Below are positions 45,680 through 52,923 of a stretch of 64,000 nucleotides of DNA, piece by piece (position 1 is the stretch's first letter; each line of letters opens with the position of its first letter). The position numbers were made by a program, and so were the translations under genes. Source of the DNA: DATBLY01 sp963705545 (GTDB taxonomy: Bacteria; Actinomycetota; UBA4738; HRBIN12); NCBI GenBank assembly GCA_963705545.1, contig CAVPJX010000002.1, positions 248,001 to 312,000 on the forward strand, in the 5' to 3' direction. The notes under the pieces are model-generated. The model saw nothing but the letters and a program-made list of their open reading frames with translations, searched no databases and was not told the DNA's origin.

Positions 45680-46545
45680 GCGCGCGATGGTACTTCCCAC
45701 CGCAGGGGCTCGCGGCCGGCGGCGCGCGCCAGGTGCGCGCGGACCGTGCCGGCGCGGTCGGGCGGCAGACCCATGTGGGGGAGGAGCGCGACCGCTTGCG
45801 CCTCGAGGTGGGCCAGGCCGTCGGCCACGAGCGCGCCGCGCTCGCCCGCCTGTTTCACGAGCGCCGTGGTCCCGCTCCCGTACACGAGGTCGTAGACGTG
45901 CAGGCCGTCGCGCTCGGGGAGCCCGTCGAGCGGGGAGCCGGGCTCCGCCTCCATGCCGAACGCGGTCGCGTTCACGATCAGGTCAGCCTCGTCCGCTGCG
46001 GCGTGGCGTTCATCCCACCCGATCACCCGGAGCTCGGGGAGCCAGGTCCGTGCCCGCCCGCCCAGCTCGTCGGCCCGCTCCCGCGTCCGGTTCGCGAGCG
46101 TCACCGAGAACGTGCGGGCCTCGAGCGCGACCAGGATCGCGGCCGCGGCGCCGCCGGCCCCCAACACCAAAGCGTGGCGGATCGGCCCGGCGGCGTTCAG
46201 CAGTGCTTCGGCGCCCTCGGCGTCGGTGTTCGCGGCGACCAGGTCCTCGCCGTCGGCCGCGAGCCAGTTCGCGACGCCGGCGCGCTCGACGCGATCGTCC
46301 GGGCGCGTCGCGGCGCCGGCGGCCCACGCCTTGTGGGGCATCGTCACGTTGTAGGCCCAGGTCCGGCCGTCCCGCAGACGCGCGAGCGCGTCGTCGAGCC
46401 CCTCCGGGCCGACGTCGAGCAGGCCGTACCGCCACGGCAGCGCGAGCTCGTCGAAGACGCCGTTCCAGGTCGGCGGCGACAGCGAATGCGCGATGCCGGT
46501 GCCGAGCAGGAAGAGCTCGCGCTCCGGTGCGGGGTCCGACGCCAT
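45676..46545 (-). CDS. aroE: Shikimate dehydrogenase family protein
   Basis: Reduces 3-dehydroshikimate with NADPH. The 289 residues include HSLSPPTWNGVFDELAL (substrate serine pair), NVTMPHKAW (catalytic Lys), AANTDAEGAEAL (Asp) and LGAGGAAAAILVAL (NADP loop). Some paralogues act on quinate or aminoshikimate. On the minus strand TATCCT lies seven bases before ATG 46545, a leaderless promoter. The same bases serve as ribosome site of the divergent gene. Confidence 0.88.
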   Translation of the reverse strand: MASDPAPERELFLLGTGIAHSLSPPTWNGVFDELALPWRYGLLDVGPEGLDDALARLRDGRTWAYNVTMPHKAWAAGAATRPDDRVERAGVANWLAADGEDLVAANTDAEGAEALLNAAGPIRHALVLGAGGAAAAILVALEARTFSVTLANRTRERADELGGRARTWLPELRVIGWDERHAAADEADLIVNATAFGMEAEPGSPLDGLPERDGLHVYDLVYGSGTTALVKQAGERGALVADGLAHLEAQAVALLPHMGLPPDRAGTVRAHLARAAGREPLRWEVPSRA

Positions 46546-46563
46546 GCCTGGGAGGATAGGCGC

Positions 46564-47620
46564 ATGGAGTTCGGCGTCTTCTCGTTCGTGGAGCTGATGC
46601 CCGACCCGGTCACGGGCGAGACGATCATCGCGCGAGCAGCGGATGCGCGAGCTGATCGAGCAGGTCGAGCTCGCGGACCGGCTCGGGTTGGACGTGTTCG
46701 GCGTGGGGGAGCACCACCGGCCCGACCTGATCGCGTCGGCGCCCGCGGTCGTGCTGGCCGCGGCCGCCGCGCGCACCGAGCGGATCCGGCTGACGAGCGC
46801 CGTGTCGGTGATCAGCACCGACGACCCGGTGCGGGTGTTCGAGGAGTACGCCACGCTCGACCTGCTCTCGGGCGGCCGGGCCGAGATCATGGCCGGCCGC
46901 GGCTCGTTCACCGAGTCGTACCCCTTGTTCGGGTACGACCTGGACGACTACGACGCGCTCTTCGACGAGAAGCTCCGGCTGCTGCTCCAGCTGCGGGAGG
47001 AGGAGGTCGTGCGCTGGTCGGGCAGCACCGCGCGCCGATCGAGGGGACGCGGCGTGTACCCGCGCCCGGTGCAGGAGCCGCTGCCCGTGTGGGTGGCGGT
47101 CGGCGGCGCACCTGAGTCCGCGTTCCGTGCCGGGACGCTCGGCCTGCCGATGGCGCTCGCGATCATCGGCGGGATGCCCGAGCGGTTCTCCGCGTTCGCC
47201 GAGCTCCACCGCGACGCCGCCCGTCAGGCCGGCGTCGACCCGGTTCCCGCGCTCAGCATCAACTCGCACGGGTACATCGCGGACACCTACGAGCAGGCGG
47301 TGGAGGAGTCGTTCCCCTACGTCGCGTCGATGATGAACCGGATCGGCCGAGAGCGGGGGTGGCAGCCGATGACGCGCGAGCAGTACGAGGCGGGCGCGAC
47401 GCTCCGCGGCGCCTACTTCGTCGGCACGCCCGACCAGGTCGTCGAGAAGATCCTGTTCCAGCACGAGATCTTCCACCACGACCGGTTCGCGCTGCAGTTC
47501 TCGATCGGCCCCGTCCCGCACGAGAAGGTCCTGCGCTGCATCGAGCTGCTCGGCACCGAGGTCGTCCCCGCCGTGCGGGAGGAGCTCGCGCGGCGCGCCT
47601 CCGAGATCCGGGCGTCCTGA
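46564..47620 (+). pseudogene. Luciferase-like (LLM class) flavin-dependent oxidoreductase, three apparent indels
   Basis: F420- or FMN-dependent monooxygenase type, about 352 residues if repaired. The gene opens MEFGVFSFVELMPDPVTGETII with a GGGAGG ribosome site. Near 46630 a base seems missing before MRELIEQVELADRLGLDVFGVGEHHRPD. Near 47022 one is missing and near 47046 one is extra; between them the right reading would be SGQHRAPIEG instead of SGSTARRSRG. The rest (GGRAEIMAGRGSF, YPRPVQEPLPVWVAVGG) is well conserved. Assembly error is likely. Confidence 0.78.
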
Positions 47621-47657
47621 CCTTCGAGCATCGGCCCGAACGCCCCGCGCGGTCGTC

Positions 47658-47687
47658 TTGACATATGCCGATATGGATATGTATGGT
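47658..47687 (+). promoter_or_regulatory. Promoter and palindromic operator of the ArsR/SRPBCC genes
   Basis: TTGACA (47658-47663), an 18-base spacer and TATGGT (47682-47687), which lies seven bases before ATG 47695. Within the spacer ACATAT (47661-47666) and ATATGT (47677-47682) form an exact inverted repeat with ten bases between. A dimeric ArsR protein bound there would block RNA polymerase, so autoregulation is likely. The site is an AT-rich island in GC-rich DNA. Confidence 0.75.
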
Positions 47688-47694
47688 TCCTCCC

Positions 47695-48048
47695 ATGGCA
47701 CGTGCGGCGACGACGGCGGACGCGTTCAACGCGGTGGCGGAGCCCCGGCGGCGGCAGATCCTGGACGTCCTCGCCGACGGGGAGCGACCCGTGAACGACC
47801 TCGTCGCGCGGCTCGGCCTGTCGCAGCCGCTCGTGTCGAAGCACCTGCGGGTGCTGCGCGAGGTGGGGCTGGTGGACGTGCGGGAGGAAGGGAGGCAGCG
47901 GATCTATCGACTGAACGGACGGCCCCTCAAGCCGATCCACGACTGGGTCACGACCTACGAGCGGGCGTGGTCCGAGCGGTTCGACAAGCTCGATGTCGTG
48001 TTGGAGGACCTGAAGGAGGAGGAAGGCGATGGGAACGATGGCCGGTAG
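47695..48048 (+). CDS. ArsR-family winged-helix regulator
   Basis: Repressor of 117 residues. The helix-turn-helix is VNDLVARLGLSQPLVSKHLRVLREVGLV, followed by the wing EEGRQRIYRLNG. There is no cysteine, so it is not a classical metal sensor; such proteins are commonly paired with an SRPBCC gene, as here. ATG 47695 is chosen over the in-frame ATG at 47665, which lies inside the promoter. The 3' end overlaps the next gene by 20 bases. Confidence 0.9.
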   Translation: MARAATTADAFNAVAEPRRRQILDVLADGERPVNDLVARLGLSQPLVSKHLRVLREVGLVDVREEGRQRIYRLNGRPLKPIHDWVTTYERAWSERFDKLDVVLEDLKEEEGDGNDGR

Positions 48049-48532
48049 CGGGTCCGCGGTGGTGACGCTCCCGCAGGACACGCAGATCCTGATCACACGG
48101 GGGTTCGACGCGCCGCGGCACCTGGTGTGGCGTGCGTACACGGAACCTGACCTGGTGAAGCGGTGGTGGAGCGGCGAGCGCGGCGAGGTCACGAGCGTCG
48201 AGATCGACCTGCGGGTCGGCGGCCGGTGGCGCTACGTGATGGTGGCGAACGCGGGGTTCGAGGTGGCGTTCCATGGCGACGTACCGCGAGATCGTGCCGG
48301 ACGAGCGGCTCGTCTCGACCGAGCTGTACGAGGGCGTGCCGGACGCGACCGAGGACGACGCGACCGTGAACACCACCACGTTCGACCGAGGTCCGACGGG
48401 CGCACGACGCTGACGACGCTCGTCGAGTGCCACACGCGGGAGATCCGGGACATGATCATCGAGTCCGGCATGGAGGGCGGGATGCAGGAGGCGATGGATC
48501 GCCTGGAGGAGGTCGCGCGGTCGCTGGCCTGA
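48029..48532 (+). CDS. SRPBCC (AHSA1-like) domain protein with compensating frameshifts
   Basis: Lipid- or ligand-binding START-like fold, about 167 residues. The ends are normal: ILITRGFDAPRHLVWRAYTEPDLVKRWW at the start and TLTTLVECHTREIRDMIIESGM at the end. Between about 48281 and 48394 the conserved sequence (YREIVPDERLVSTELYEGV) lies one frame over. One extra base at 48281 and one missing base near 48394 would restore it. The open frame survives, but 38 residues are scrambled. It is co-transcribed with the ArsR gene. Confidence 0.8.
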   Translation: MGTMAGSGSAVVTLPQDTQILITRGFDAPRHLVWRAYTEPDLVKRWWSGERGEVTSVEIDLRVGGRWRYVMVANAGFEVAFHGDVPRDRAGRAARLDRAVRGRAGRDRGRRDREHHHVRPRSDGRTTLTTLVECHTREIRDMIIESGMEGGMQEAMDRLEEVARSLA

Positions 48533-49302
48533 GCGCGATCGAGCGCCGGCTCGCCCAGGCGGGGTTCCCCTCGCCGGCCGAGGACGCCGAGGCTCTGCTC
48601 GGCGCCTCGGCCGGCGATCACGCCGTCCTGGAGGACCTGGTGGTCAGGCGGGTCGCCGGCGAGCCCCTCCCGTGGCTGACGGGGACGACGACGTTCTGCG
48701 GGATCGCGCTCGGGATCGCTCCCCGTGTCTACGTTCCGCGGGCCCAGACCGAGCCGCTGACCCGGCGGGCGGCCGCGTTCCTGCCGGCGGGCGGCGTGGC
48801 CGTCGACCTCTGCACGGGTTCCGGCGCGATCGCCGTCGTGCTGTCGAGGGCGGTACCCTCCGCGCGCATCGTTGCGACCGAGCTCGATCCGGTCGCCGCC
48901 GCGTGCGCGCGCGACAACGGCGTCGAGGTGCTCGAGGGTTCGCTCGACGAGCCGCTCCCGCGGGAGCTCCTGGGCGCGGTCGACGTGATGACCGCCGTCG
49001 CCCCGTACGTGCCCACCGATGAGATCCGTCTGCTCCCGCGCGACGTCCGGGCGTTCGAACCTCGGCTGGCGTTGGACGGCGGGCCCGACGGGACGGATCT
49101 CCTGCTGGACGTCGTGCGACGCAGCGTCGCGTGGCTGCGTCCGGGCGGGTGGCTGCTGCTGGAGCTGGGGGGCGACCAGGCCGAGCCGATCGGTCGCGCC
49201 GCCGAGGCAGCGGGGTTCGGAGCCCCGGACGTCATGGTCGACGACGAAGGCGATCCCCGAGCGATCTGCGTGAGGCTCGACGCACCGATCGAGACCTCGT
49301 GA
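48427..49302 (+). CDS. PrmC-related protein-(glutamine-N5) methyltransferase-like protein
   Basis: SAM-dependent methyltransferase. The SAM loop is VAVDLCTGSGAIAVVL. Where true PrmC has NPPY this protein has AVAPYVP, and it continues RDVRAFEPRLALDGGPDGTDLLLDVV, the pattern of a PrmC-related actinobacterial family of unknown target. The only usual start codon is GTG 48427, deep in the upstream gene. By family length the protein should start near 48529, where a CTG overlaps the upstream stop. The start is therefore uncertain. Confidence 0.75.
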   Translation: MPHAGDPGHDHRVRHGGRDAGGDGSPGGGRAVAGLSAIERRLAQAGFPSPAEDAEALLGASAGDHAVLEDLVVRRVAGEPLPWLTGTTTFCGIALGIAPRVYVPRAQTEPLTRRAAAFLPAGGVAVDLCTGSGAIAVVLSRAVPSARIVATELDPVAAACARDNGVEVLEGSLDEPLPRELLGAVDVMTAVAPYVPTDEIRLLPRDVRAFEPRLALDGGPDGTDLLLDVVRRSVAWLRPGGWLLLELGGDQAEPIGRAAEAAGFGAPDVMVDDEGDPRAICVRLDAPIETS

Positions 49303-49345
49303 GCCAGCGCGGCCGCCATCCGGACCTGCTCGGTACCGTGGTTCG

Positions 49346-49915
49346 GTGCAGGTGCGCGCCGTCGTCCTCGTCGAAGGGATCAGCGACCGGTTCGCGCTGG
49401 AGACGCTGGCGCGTCGCCGCGGCCTGGACCTGAACGCCGACGGGATCGCGATCACGTCGATCGGCGGCTCGAAGAACATCGGGCGTGCCCTGCAGCGGTT
49501 CGGGCCGAACGGGTCCGACCTCGGGCTCGCCGGGCTCTGCGACGTGGGCGAGGAGCGTGACTTCCGGCGCGGGCTCGAGCGTGCCGGCCTCGGCGTCGAC
49601 CTCACGCGCGAGGATATGGAGCGCCTCGGCTTCTTCGTGTGCGTCGCCGACCTCGAGGACGAGCTGATCCGGGCGCTCGGCGTCGCGGGGGTCCTGCGCG
49701 TCGTCGAGGAGCAGGGCGAGCTGGGGTCCTTCCGCACGCTCCAGCGGCAGCCCCCCTGGCGGGATCGCCCCGAGGAGGAGCAGCTCCGACGCTTCTTCGG
49801 CACGTTCAGCGGCCGCAAGATCCGGTCCGCGCCGGTGCTGGTCGAAGCGCTCGATCTCGATCGCGTGCCCGCGCCGCTCGATCGCGTGCTCACCCACGCG
49901 ACCTCGTCGAGCTAG
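49346..49915 (+). CDS. Stand-alone TOPRIM-domain protein (OLD-like)
   Basis: The 189-residue protein opens VVLVEGISDRFALETLARRRG, the Glu of a TOPRIM metal site, and has GLCDVGEERDF with the later acid. OLD-family nucleases carry this domain after an ABC ATPase; here the ATPase is absent. It may be a nuclease or a regulator. GTG 49346 lies six bases after TACCGT (49334-49339), a leaderless start. Confidence 0.72.
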   Translation: MQVRAVVLVEGISDRFALETLARRRGLDLNADGIAITSIGGSKNIGRALQRFGPNGSDLGLAGLCDVGEERDFRRGLERAGLGVDLTREDMERLGFFVCVADLEDELIRALGVAGVLRVVEEQGELGSFRTLQRQPPWRDRPEEEQLRRFFGTFSGRKIRSAPVLVEALDLDRVPAPLDRVLTHATSSS

Positions 49916-49957
49916 CGAGGTCGTCGGACCTTCATCTCGTCCACGCGGCTGTACGGA

Positions 49958-50488
49958 TCACGTCGATGTCACCGGGACCCGAGCCCGGGCGGCGGACGGG
50001 TCGCGCATCTTCATCAGCGGGACGCCGATGCCGTACGTCACGAACGCGCCCTCGGGGGCGATCTCGATCACCGACGCGAGATCGCGTCGCTCGGGGGGCA
50101 GCAGCGAGCCGAGGTCCTCGAGGACCGCGCGGATCGCGGGCGAGCCGGCGGTCAGGACGCGTGCCGTCGCATGGAAGCTGATCGTCGCCGGCGGGATCGG
50201 GACCGCGAGCGACAGGAGCCCACCGCGGCGGACCGGAACCGTCACCGCGACCCGTCCCGTCGCCGCGACGTGCCTCGCCTTCCAGCTGTCGGGCGCGACC
50301 GCCACGTACAGCCTCCCGTCGAGGGTTCGGTAGACCACGCCGCTCGATCGCGGCGCGCCCGTGGGTGTGGTGTGGCTGAGGACCGCGAACGACGACTTCC
50401 GCAGGATCCGCCAGATCCGGTCCTGGGTCAGGCGCGGTCCTCCGCTCTCGAGGCCGACCTCTCCATCCCGATCCACCGTCGTGGCCAT
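49958..50488 (-). CDS. PNPOx-type (split-barrel) FMN/F420-binding protein
   Basis: The 176-residue protein has the split-barrel pattern FAVLSHTTPTGAPRSSGVVYRTLDGRLYVAVAPDSWKARHV and a following barrel strand VAVTVPV. Relatives bind FMN, F420 or haem and reduce small molecules. The substrate is unknown. A good ribosome site, GGAGGAGGC, lies upstream of ATG 50488 on the minus strand. Confidence 0.8.
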   Translation of the reverse strand: MATTVDRDGEVGLESGGPRLTQDRIWRILRKSSFAVLSHTTPTGAPRSSGVVYRTLDGRLYVAVAPDSWKARHVAATGRVAVTVPVRRGGLLSLAVPIPPATISFHATARVLTAGSPAIRAVLEDLGSLLPPERRDLASVIEIAPEGAFVTYGIGVPLMKMRDPSAARARVPVTST

Positions 50489-50628
50489 GGCGCTGCCTCC
50501 TCCGTCCGCATCGGGGCGAGCCCATCAGGCTCGCCGGCCCCACATACACGGTCACGGTGCCACCGGCGCGAGGTGGCGAAGGGAGGCGAGAGGCCTGCTC
50601 AGCCAGGGACCACCAGCGCCCCCGGGCC

Positions 50629-50658
50629 TTGTCGCATCGTGGCGGCCTTCGCTAGCAT
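50629..50658 (+). promoter_or_regulatory. Promoter of the initiator tRNA gene
   Basis: TTGTCG (50629-50634), 18 bases, TAGCAT (50653-50658). The box ends five bases before the mature tRNA 5' end, so transcription probably starts at or within a base or two of it. Confidence 0.6.
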
Positions 50659-50663
50659 CGTTC

Positions 50664-50737
50664 TGCGGGGTGGAGCAGTCCGGTAGCTCGCTGGGCTCAT
50701 AACCCAGAGGTCACAGGTTCAAATCCTGTCCCCGCGA
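50664..50737 (+). tRNA. Initiator tRNA-fMet (anticodon CAT)
   Basis: A 74-base cloverleaf. The anticodon arm CTGGG-CTCATAA-CCCAG has three consecutive G:C pairs next to the loop, the hallmark of initiator tRNA. The T arm is ACAGG-TTCAAAT-CCTGT; the acceptor is GCGGGG with CCCCGC and a T/G at position 1:72 instead of a Watson-Crick pair. The 3' CCA is not encoded (the bases after the discriminator A are CGA). Confidence 0.95.
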
Positions 50738-50757
50738 CGAAGAAGGTGCAGTTCACG

Positions 50758-50783
50758 AGGGGTGTCGGGCAACCGGCACCCCT
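50758..50783 (+). terminator. Hairpin terminator after the tRNA gene
   Basis: Bases 50758-50768 pair with 50773-50783 (eleven pairs, one G:T) around the stable tetraloop GCAA. It starts 20 bases after the tRNA and is followed by TCTGCTC. Confidence 0.65.
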
Positions 50784-50863
50784 TCTGCTCGTCGGACCTG
50801 CCAACGGATCAGTCGCGAGCTACCGAGCCGCGGAGCTGGGGTCGCGAGGAACCTCAGCGCGCT

Positions 50864-51211
50864 TCAGTCGAAGCTGTAGGTCCCCTCCCAATGCCACAGG
50901 CCGTCAGCGTCGGTCGTGACGTCGGCGTGGGCGTGGATCCCTACGAGCGATCCCGTCCCTCCTGCGAACGTGACGACACCCTTGTCGGCGGCGAGGTCGA
51001 GCACGACGTGACCGGTCGCGGTGTTGCCCGAGCCAGCGTCGAGGACGATGTCGGTGTCCAACGTCCCCTCACCGGCTGCGTCCGCATAGATCACCTTCGA
51101 GCCGACCGCGATCTCCTCGAGGTTGGACGACGTGATCGTGCAGGAACTGCCAGCGAGGCCCGTGTACTCCGAGCACTCCTTGGTCACGTGGAGATCTCCG
51201 CTCCGACCCAT
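50864..51211 (-). CDS. Allene-oxide-cyclase-barrel-like protein
   Basis: The 115-residue protein opens HVTKECSEYTGLAGSSCTITSSNLEEIAVGSKVIYADA and ends HWEGTYSFD, a pattern known from secreted barrel proteins of bacteria. Here no signal peptide is present from ATG 51211, which has GGAAGGAGC as ribosome site on the minus strand. Either it acts in the cytoplasm or an N-terminal part has been lost. The function is unknown. Confidence 0.65.
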   Translation of the reverse strand: MGRSGDLHVTKECSEYTGLAGSSCTITSSNLEEIAVGSKVIYADAAGEGTLDTDIVLDAGSGNTATGHVVLDLAADKGVVTFAGGTGSLVGIHAHADVTTDADGLWHWEGTYSFD

Positions 51212-51642
51212 GGCGACGCTCCTTCCGCCAAGCGGGCTCCGATGGTTCGACGATACGCTCGCTCTCGTTCATGCGCAACGTGGCGACCGGGAGGGTCACC
51301 TTCCCCGCTTGCCTGTCCGCGCGTCCTTCACGGTCCGCTCCCCACGTGATCGCGGTCACGATGCCGATGACCACGGACAGGATCCAGAAGACGACCCGCG
51401 TGAACCCACGTGCCCGTTCAAGACCTCGTCGGACCGAGCTACGGGCAACCCTCGTGATCCGTGCCGGGTGTTCAGCCGCGGTGACCAGGACTAGGCTCGG
51501 AGGTCGGCGAGCCTCGCGCTCTCGCTCGGGGCGACGTCCGGATGAGGCCGAGGTCCGCTCGGCCTCATCTGTGCCGACGGATCACCGACAGGTAGACGGC
51601 ACCACGTCTCGCCGTTTCGCGATCGCCATCCGACACCCTTCG
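51212..51642. other. 431-base stretch without a confident gene
   Basis: On the minus strand an open frame across about 51450-51069 encodes a hydrophobic run (VVFWILSVVIGIVTAITWG) and then a charged stretch, overlapping the barrel protein in another frame. It has no clear start above the hydrophobic run. It may be a small membrane protein or the displaced signal segment of the barrel protein. A strong hairpin lies at 51541-51569. Nothing else is visible. Confidence 0.5.
51541..51569. terminator. Perfect 12-bp hairpin downstream of the antiporter gene
   Basis: GATGAGGCCGAG (51541-51552) and CTCGGCCTCATC (51558-51569) are exact inverse complements with loop GTCCG. It lies 74 bases beyond the antiporter stop on the minus strand. 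Confidence 0.7.
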
Positions 51643-52872
51643 CTATGCAGCGTCGCCCGTCCCCGCCGAGCTCATCCCGCGCATCCTCGTCCGAGCCTCT
51701 AGCCGCGCCGCGGTCGCGAACACCAGTGGGTTCAGCGTGATCGACACGAGCGCGCCGACCAAGATCAGGTTCTGCGCCTCGGCGCCGATCAGGTCGAGCG
51801 AGCGACCCAGCTCGGTCAGGATGAACGAGAACTCGCCCACCTGCGACAGGCCCGCGGCCACCGTGAGCCCGGTCGCGAGCGGGCGACGTAAGACCAGCAC
51901 CAGGCCGAGTGCGATCAGCGCCTTCACGATCACGATCAGCGCGACGACGATCAGCACGCGCTCCACGTCCCGCACCAGGAACGCTGGATCCACCAGCATC
52001 CCGACCGACACGAAGAACAACACGGCGAAGATGTCCTGCAGCGGTTCCGACTGCGCCATCGCCCGATGACTCACGTCCGACTGGTTCACGACGACGCCCG
52101 CCAGGAATGCGGCGATCGCGAGTGGCACGCCGAGCAGCTCGGCGGCGGCGAACGCGATCCCGAGCGCGATCGCGAATACCGCGAGCGTGAAGAGCTCGCG
52201 ACCGCCGTGGCGTTCGGTCCAGCCGAGCAGTGGCGGGATCAGGCGGGGGCCGGCGATCAACATCGCGGCAGCAAACAGCACGAGCTTCGTGAGCGCCGGT
52301 AGCAGGGACGCCAACAGTCCGCCGCCCCCCTCCGCGGCCGTGCCACCCAGCGTCTCGGAAAGGACCGGGAGCGCGACCAGCATCACGACCGTCAGGACGT
52401 CTTCCACCAGGAGCCAGCCCACCGCCACGTGACCACCCTCGGTGTCGAGCTTGCCGCGATCGGTCAGCGCACGGAGTAGGACCACGGTGCTCGCGACGCT
52501 GATCGCCAACCCGAAGACGAGCGCCTCGCCGAAGCTCCACCCCCAGGCCATCCCGACCCCGATCCCCAGGCCGGTCGCGACCGCTGCCTGGCCGATGCCC
52601 CCCGGGATCGCCACCCGGCGGACCGACAGGAGCTGCGGGATCGAGAAGTGCATCCCCACGCCGAACAACAGGAGCACCACGCCGATCTCCGCGAGTTGGG
52701 TGGCGAGGCCCTGATCTGCCACGAACCCGGGGGTGAACGGGCCGATCGCCATGCCGGCGAGCAGGTAGCCGACGATCGTCGGCAGGTGTAACCACGTGGC
52801 GATCACGCCGCCGATGAAGGCCGCGGACAGCCCCAAGGCGATCGTGGCGATCAGCGCGGTCTCGTGCGGCAT
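51643..52872 (-). CDS. CPA2-family cation:proton antiporter (KefB/YbaL-like membrane domain)
   Basis: The 409-residue protein has about twelve membrane helices and no C-terminal NAD-binding (RCK) domain. Typical blocks are LPTIVGYLLAGMAIGPFTPGF, AEIGVVLLLFGVGMHFS and VGWLLVEDVLTVVML, the last with the acidic pair of the ion site, and AFLAGVVVNQSDVSHRA. It exchanges Na+ or K+ for protons. The C-terminal tail is short and basic. It diverges from the peptidase gene by 51 bases. Confidence 0.9.
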   Translation of the reverse strand: MPHETALIATIALGLSAAFIGGVIATWLHLPTIVGYLLAGMAIGPFTPGFVADQGLATQLAEIGVVLLLFGVGMHFSIPQLLSVRRVAIPGGIGQAAVATGLGIGVGMAWGWSFGEALVFGLAISVASTVVLLRALTDRGKLDTEGGHVAVGWLLVEDVLTVVMLVALPVLSETLGGTAAEGGGGLLASLLPALTKLVLFAAAMLIAGPRLIPPLLGWTERHGGRELFTLAVFAIALGIAFAAAELLGVPLAIAAFLAGVVVNQSDVSHRAMAQSEPLQDIFAVLFFVSVGMLVDPAFLVRDVERVLIVVALIVIVKALIALGLVLVLRRPLATGLTVAAGLSQVGEFSFILTELGRSLDLIGAEAQNLILVGALVSITLNPLVFATAARLEARTRMRGMSSAGTGDAA

Positions 52873-52923
52873 CGCTCAACCGTAGCGGTGGGCGCGCGCG
52901 GTCGTCCGTACACTCGGAGGCAC

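Noticed and set aside
47665..47694. Ten-residue N-terminal extension of the ArsR protein
   Set aside because: That ATG lies inside the -35/-10 spacer and operator, and the conserved domain begins after 47695.
50664..50900. tRNA gene as a phage or island attachment site
   Set aside because: No integrase, no direct repeat of the tRNA end, and normal neighbours on both sides.
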